Under the pieces are notes generated by a model, which worked only from the letters and a program-made list of their open reading frames with translations, was not told the DNA's origin and made no database searches. A DNA stretch of 8,003 bases from NCBI GenBank assembly GCA_021768055.1, contig JAASSE010000026.1, positions 1 through 8,003 on the forward strand, given 5' to 3'. The position numbers and the translations under genes were made by a program. Below, piece by piece: positions 6,531-8,003 of the stretch; positions within the stretch are counted from its first letter, which is position 1, and every line of letters begins with the position of its first letter. This DNA comes from Gammaproteobacteria bacterium (GTDB taxonomy: Bacteria; Pseudomonadota; Gammaproteobacteria; SZUA-229).

Positions 6531-6534
6531 AATT

Positions 6535-6762
6535 ATGACTACAAATACAATGGTTGTCTCTGATTACCGCTTCCTCGCACGCCTTTTGTCACTCATGCCA
6601 TGGCGCAAGAGCGAGAATTACAGTATTGAGCTGGTCAGGCGTACAAATATTTCGGCTCGGGTAGAGGGCAATGTCATAAAGGGTCAACCTGAAGAACAGG
6701 ACCACGAACCGTTAGTACCGAACGTATTAACAATAAACAATCCGCTGAGCACGTTCTTTTAA
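6535..6762 (+). CDS. small hypothetical protein, 75 aa
   Basis: Not recognised. The N-terminal half is basic with a mildly hydrophobic segment (YRFLARLLSLMPWRK, residues 11-25) that could form a short amphipathic helix. A strand-like stretch follows (YSIELVRRTNISARVEGNVIK), then an acidic, proline-containing linker (QPEEQDHEPLVP) and a hydrophobic end (NPLSTFF). There is no signal peptide, cysteine pair or clear transmembrane segment. The start at 6535 is supported by a near-consensus GGAGGA. It stands alone: 356 bp without a sound gene upstream and a stem-loop about 50 nt downstream of its stop, so it is probably monocistronic. Translation is likely; function is unknown. Confidence 0.6.
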   Translation: MTTNTMVVSDYRFLARLLSLMPWRKSENYSIELVRRTNISARVEGNVIKGQPEEQDHEPLVPNVLTINNPLSTFF

Positions 6763-6814
6763 CCACTCACTCAAGTCCAGGGCAAAACACTCAGACACAT
6801 CCTGTCAGTTCAGT

Positions 6815-6848
6815 ACCCGGGGAACAAATCGGTATCCCGGGTTTTGTT
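6815..6848 (+). terminator. possible rho-independent terminator after the 75-aa gene
   Basis: A 7-bp perfect stem, ACCCGGG (6815-6821) with CCCGGGT (6836-6842), encloses a 14-nt loop and runs into TTTTGTT. The GC-rich stem plus U-rich tail fits a terminator; the long loop and interrupted tail weaken it. CCCGGG is self-complementary, so the two copies 20 bp apart could instead be paired protein-binding sites in front of the DUF1223 gene. Confidence 0.45.
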
Positions 6849-6895
6849 AAATCCAGTTTAGATAAAAACGATTTTTTGCGCATACCGCATGGCCG

Positions 6896-6923
6896 GAATA
6901 ATTACCTGAAAAAGGAATTATTC
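6896..6923 (+). repeat. inverted repeat upstream of the DUF1223 gene
   Basis: Perfect 8-bp arms GAATAATT (6896-6903) and AATTATTC (6916-6923) are separated by 12 nt and end 24 nt before the ATG. This could be an operator or a hairpin in the mRNA leader. It does not cover the ribosome binding site (AGGA, 6941-6944). Confidence 0.4.
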
Positions 6924-6947
6924 AGCATACGCTATGTCACAGGACGC

Positions 6948-7715
6948 ATGAAGAGCTTCATTGCGTACTGTATCGTATTGCTATTATCGCTACCGCTACA
7001 TGCGGACCAGGGTCGAGTGCTAACGGCGACCAGTCCGGAAAACCGGGTGGTATTTTTTGAACTGTACACGTCTGAGGGCTGCAGTTCCTGCCCGCCGGCA
7101 GACCGTTTTTTATCCCGGCTGAAGCAGCAGAACATTGACGATAAGCAGTTGATTCCATTAGCATTTCATGTGACCTACTGGGATTACATTGGCTGGCGTG
7201 ATCGTTTTGGTGACAGGCAATACGATGAGCGTCAGCGACGACAGGCGAAGCTGGCTGCGAACAGAATCGTCTATACCCCACAATTCATGATGAATGGGCG
7301 CGATTACCGCCGATACAATCATTTTGATACTGACATCAAAGATGTGTTATCGATGCCGGCAGATTACAAGCTGGAATTACACACTGTTCAGAACGAACAC
7401 AGTATTGATGTTGATGTGGTGACAACACCGCTAAACGGTAATAACGAACCCGTTTCAGTTTTTCTGGCGGTGTATGAGCATGGACTCAGTTCTGATGTCA
7501 CCGACGGAGAAAATGAAGGCAAGGAATTACAGCATGATTATGTTGTGCGCAAGTTATATGGCCCATACTCGGCAGAGGCTTTCCCTTCACGTATCATAAA
7601 AATGATTAAAGTGGAAAATGACTGGGACCTGGCAAAGGGTGGACTGGTTGCCTTTATCCAGAAGCCGCTGCATCCGGATGTATTGCAGGCAGTGCACCTG
7701 GGCCTGCATCATTAA
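6948..7715 (+). CDS. secreted DUF1223 family protein (thioredoxin-like)
   Basis: A 255-aa protein. Residues 1-19 look like a Sec signal peptide: MKSF, a hydrophobic core (IAYCIVLLLSLP), then LHA before Asp20, so the mature protein is probably periplasmic. DUF1223 landmarks follow: FFELYTSEGCSSCPPADRFL (36-55) with the C45-S-S-C48 pair, HVTYWDYIGWRDRFG (74-88), RQ and YTPQFMMNG (109-117), then GKELQHDYVVRK (191-202) in the beta-rich C-terminal half. The family is thioredoxin-like and the CxxC suggests redox or metal-related work, but its activity is not established. The frame is open further upstream to a TTG at 6876; the ATG at 6948 is preferred because it gives a proper signal peptide and follows AGGA at a short 3-nt spacing. 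The gene appears to stand alone, with stem-loops on both sides. Family is sure; function is unknown. Confidence 0.9.
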   Translation: MKSFIAYCIVLLLSLPLHADQGRVLTATSPENRVVFFELYTSEGCSSCPPADRFLSRLKQQNIDDKQLIPLAFHVTYWDYIGWRDRFGDRQYDERQRRQAKLAANRIVYTPQFMMNGRDYRRYNHFDTDIKDVLSMPADYKLELHTVQNEHSIDVDVVTTPLNGNNEPVSVFLAVYEHGLSSDVTDGENEGKELQHDYVVRKLYGPYSAEAFPSRIIKMIKVENDWDLAKGGLVAFIQKPLHPDVLQAVHLGLHH

Positions 7716-7736
7716 AAATAGCGGCTGATGCGCTTC

Positions 7737-7781
7737 ACCCTGTTATTAAAAAATTTTGTTTTAGTAACAGGGTTGTGTTTT
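7737..7781 (+). terminator. rho-independent terminator-like stem-loop after the DUF1223 gene
   Basis: Arms ACCCTGTTA (7737-7745) and TAACAGGGT (7765-7773) pair perfectly over 9 bp. The stem extends inward by a T-G wobble and five A-T pairs to about 15 bp (to 7751/7759). The tail TGTGTTTT (7774-7781) is U-rich though interrupted. It begins 21 nt after the stop and is the best terminator candidate in the window. Confidence 0.7.
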
Positions 7782-7805
7782 ACCGGTGAGGGTAAAGTGG
7801 CTGCC

Positions 7806-7860
7806 AGAGCAAGGTTTTAGTGATTGATAATAGTTATTATTTGTCACTGATCTTGCCTCT
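7806..7860. repeat. large imperfect inverted repeat / hairpin
   Basis: The arms are AGAG-CAAG at the left foot (7806-7813) with CTTG-C-CTCT at the right (7852-7860), AGTGA (7819-7823) with TCACT (7844-7848), and ATAATA (7827-7832) with TATTAT (7835-7840) at the tip. Together they give about 24 pairs including wobbles, with one C bulge, a two-T bulge and one mismatch. It is separate from the terminator stem 25 nt upstream. It could be a second terminator, a structured RNA, or a cruciform-forming site. No coding frame covers it. Confidence 0.5.
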
Positions 7861-7865
7861 ATAAT
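7860..7865 (+). promoter_or_regulatory. -10 element (TATAAT) at the foot of the large hairpin
   Basis: A perfect TATAAT overlaps the last base of the inverted repeat. The -35 region at a 17-nt spacing (TTATTT, 7837-7842) is poor. If active, transcription would begin near 7872 and read rightward toward an unseen gene, with the hairpin overlapping the promoter. Confidence 0.35.
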
Positions 7866-7962
7866 TCCAGAGTGCAATTGTTTCTGTTATCGTAATTCAA
7901 ACTAAGCACTGACTTAAGTGTCTTTATATGGTTAATAAACAATCTCTTTGTCCCCATTAATT

Positions 7963-8003
7963 ATGACTTTTATTACTGATATCGTTTCCACAAACGTTCA
8001 CGA
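7963..8003 (+). CDS. possible start of the next gene (partial)
   Basis: ATG at 7963 opens a frame that runs off the window (MTFITDIVSTNVH). There is no Shine-Dalgarno sequence. The start vaguely resembles the opening of CBS-domain proteins, but 13 residues are too few to claim this. It lies about 90 nt after a TATAAT, so a gene reading out of the window is plausible. Confidence 0.2.
   Translation, partial: MTFITDIVSTNVH

Larger units (their letters stand above)
6179..6534. other. 356-bp stretch without a convincing gene
   Basis: More AT-rich than the genes to its left. It includes an inverted repeat TGCCTGG (6321-6327) / CCAGGCA (6351-6357) with a 23-nt spacer, and no clear terminator for the TetR gene. 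The longest open frame is on the minus strand (6506-6240, 88 codons). It begins with TTG, has no ribosome binding site, and its product resembles nothing recognised. A 57-codon plus-strand frame (6336-6509) is equally unsupported. Either could be decayed coding DNA. The last bases carry the ribosome binding site of the next gene. Confidence 0.5.

Noticed and set aside
6876..6947. 24-residue N-terminal extension of the DUF1223 protein from a TTG
   Set aside because: It would bury the signal peptide behind a polar extension; the ATG at 6948 gives a standard signal sequence.
7928..7960. 10-codon open frame (ATG at 7928)
   Set aside because: Too short, no ribosome binding site, no leader-peptide feature such as repeated codons followed by an attenuator.

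Overview
The window reads as a chromosomal segment of a gammaproteobacterium. The main reasons are the cvpA-purF-metZ gene order, a PurF of the Escherichia coli type (no propeptide, Cys directly after Met), and a MetZ with the 'SATKYIDGQGRCMGG' signature seen in Pseudomonas-type O-succinylhomoserine sulfhydrylases. Genus cannot be assigned from the sequence alone. No rRNA, tRNA, CRISPR array, insertion sequence or phage gene was recognised.

Left part (1-4674, all + strand): the 3' end of cvpA, then purF (purine biosynthesis, first committed step). A gap of about 100 bp carries a 14-bp palindrome. It is followed by three tightly packed genes: an L,D-transpeptidase-fold (YkuD) protein with no visible export signal, metZ (methionine biosynthesis), and a divergent glycerate 2-kinase-like (DUF4147/MOFRL) protein. 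The ldt-metZ gap is 1 nt, and metZ and the kinase gene overlap by 4 nt (GTGA), so these three are probably co-transcribed and translationally coupled.

Middle part (4678-6178): a minus-strand metallo-beta-lactamase-fold gene, whose stop lies 3 nt from the stop of the kinase gene, and a divergent TetR-type regulator on the + strand. Their 112-bp shared intergenic region has a perfect TTGACA -35 box for the hydrolase gene. An inverted repeat lies exactly in its -35/-10 spacer, which is the classic layout of a repressor next to its target. The hydrolase has an altered metal-ligand set, and the regulator gene has no Shine-Dalgarno sequence.

Right part (6179-8003): lower coding density and more AT-rich. 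It has a 356-bp stretch without a convincing gene, a 75-aa orphan protein with a strong ribosome binding site, a stem-loop that may terminate it, and a secreted DUF1223 protein (thioredoxin-like, CSSC motif). A 15-bp terminator-like stem follows. Further on there is a second, larger imperfect hairpin (about 24 pairs) with a perfect TATAAT at its right foot, and an open frame running off the window.

The left operon is housekeeping metabolism. The parts most likely to hold undescribed biology are the TetR/MBL pair, the signal-less YkuD protein and the orphan genes and hairpins at the right. No clear multi-gene novel system such as a defence island or biosynthetic cluster is visible.
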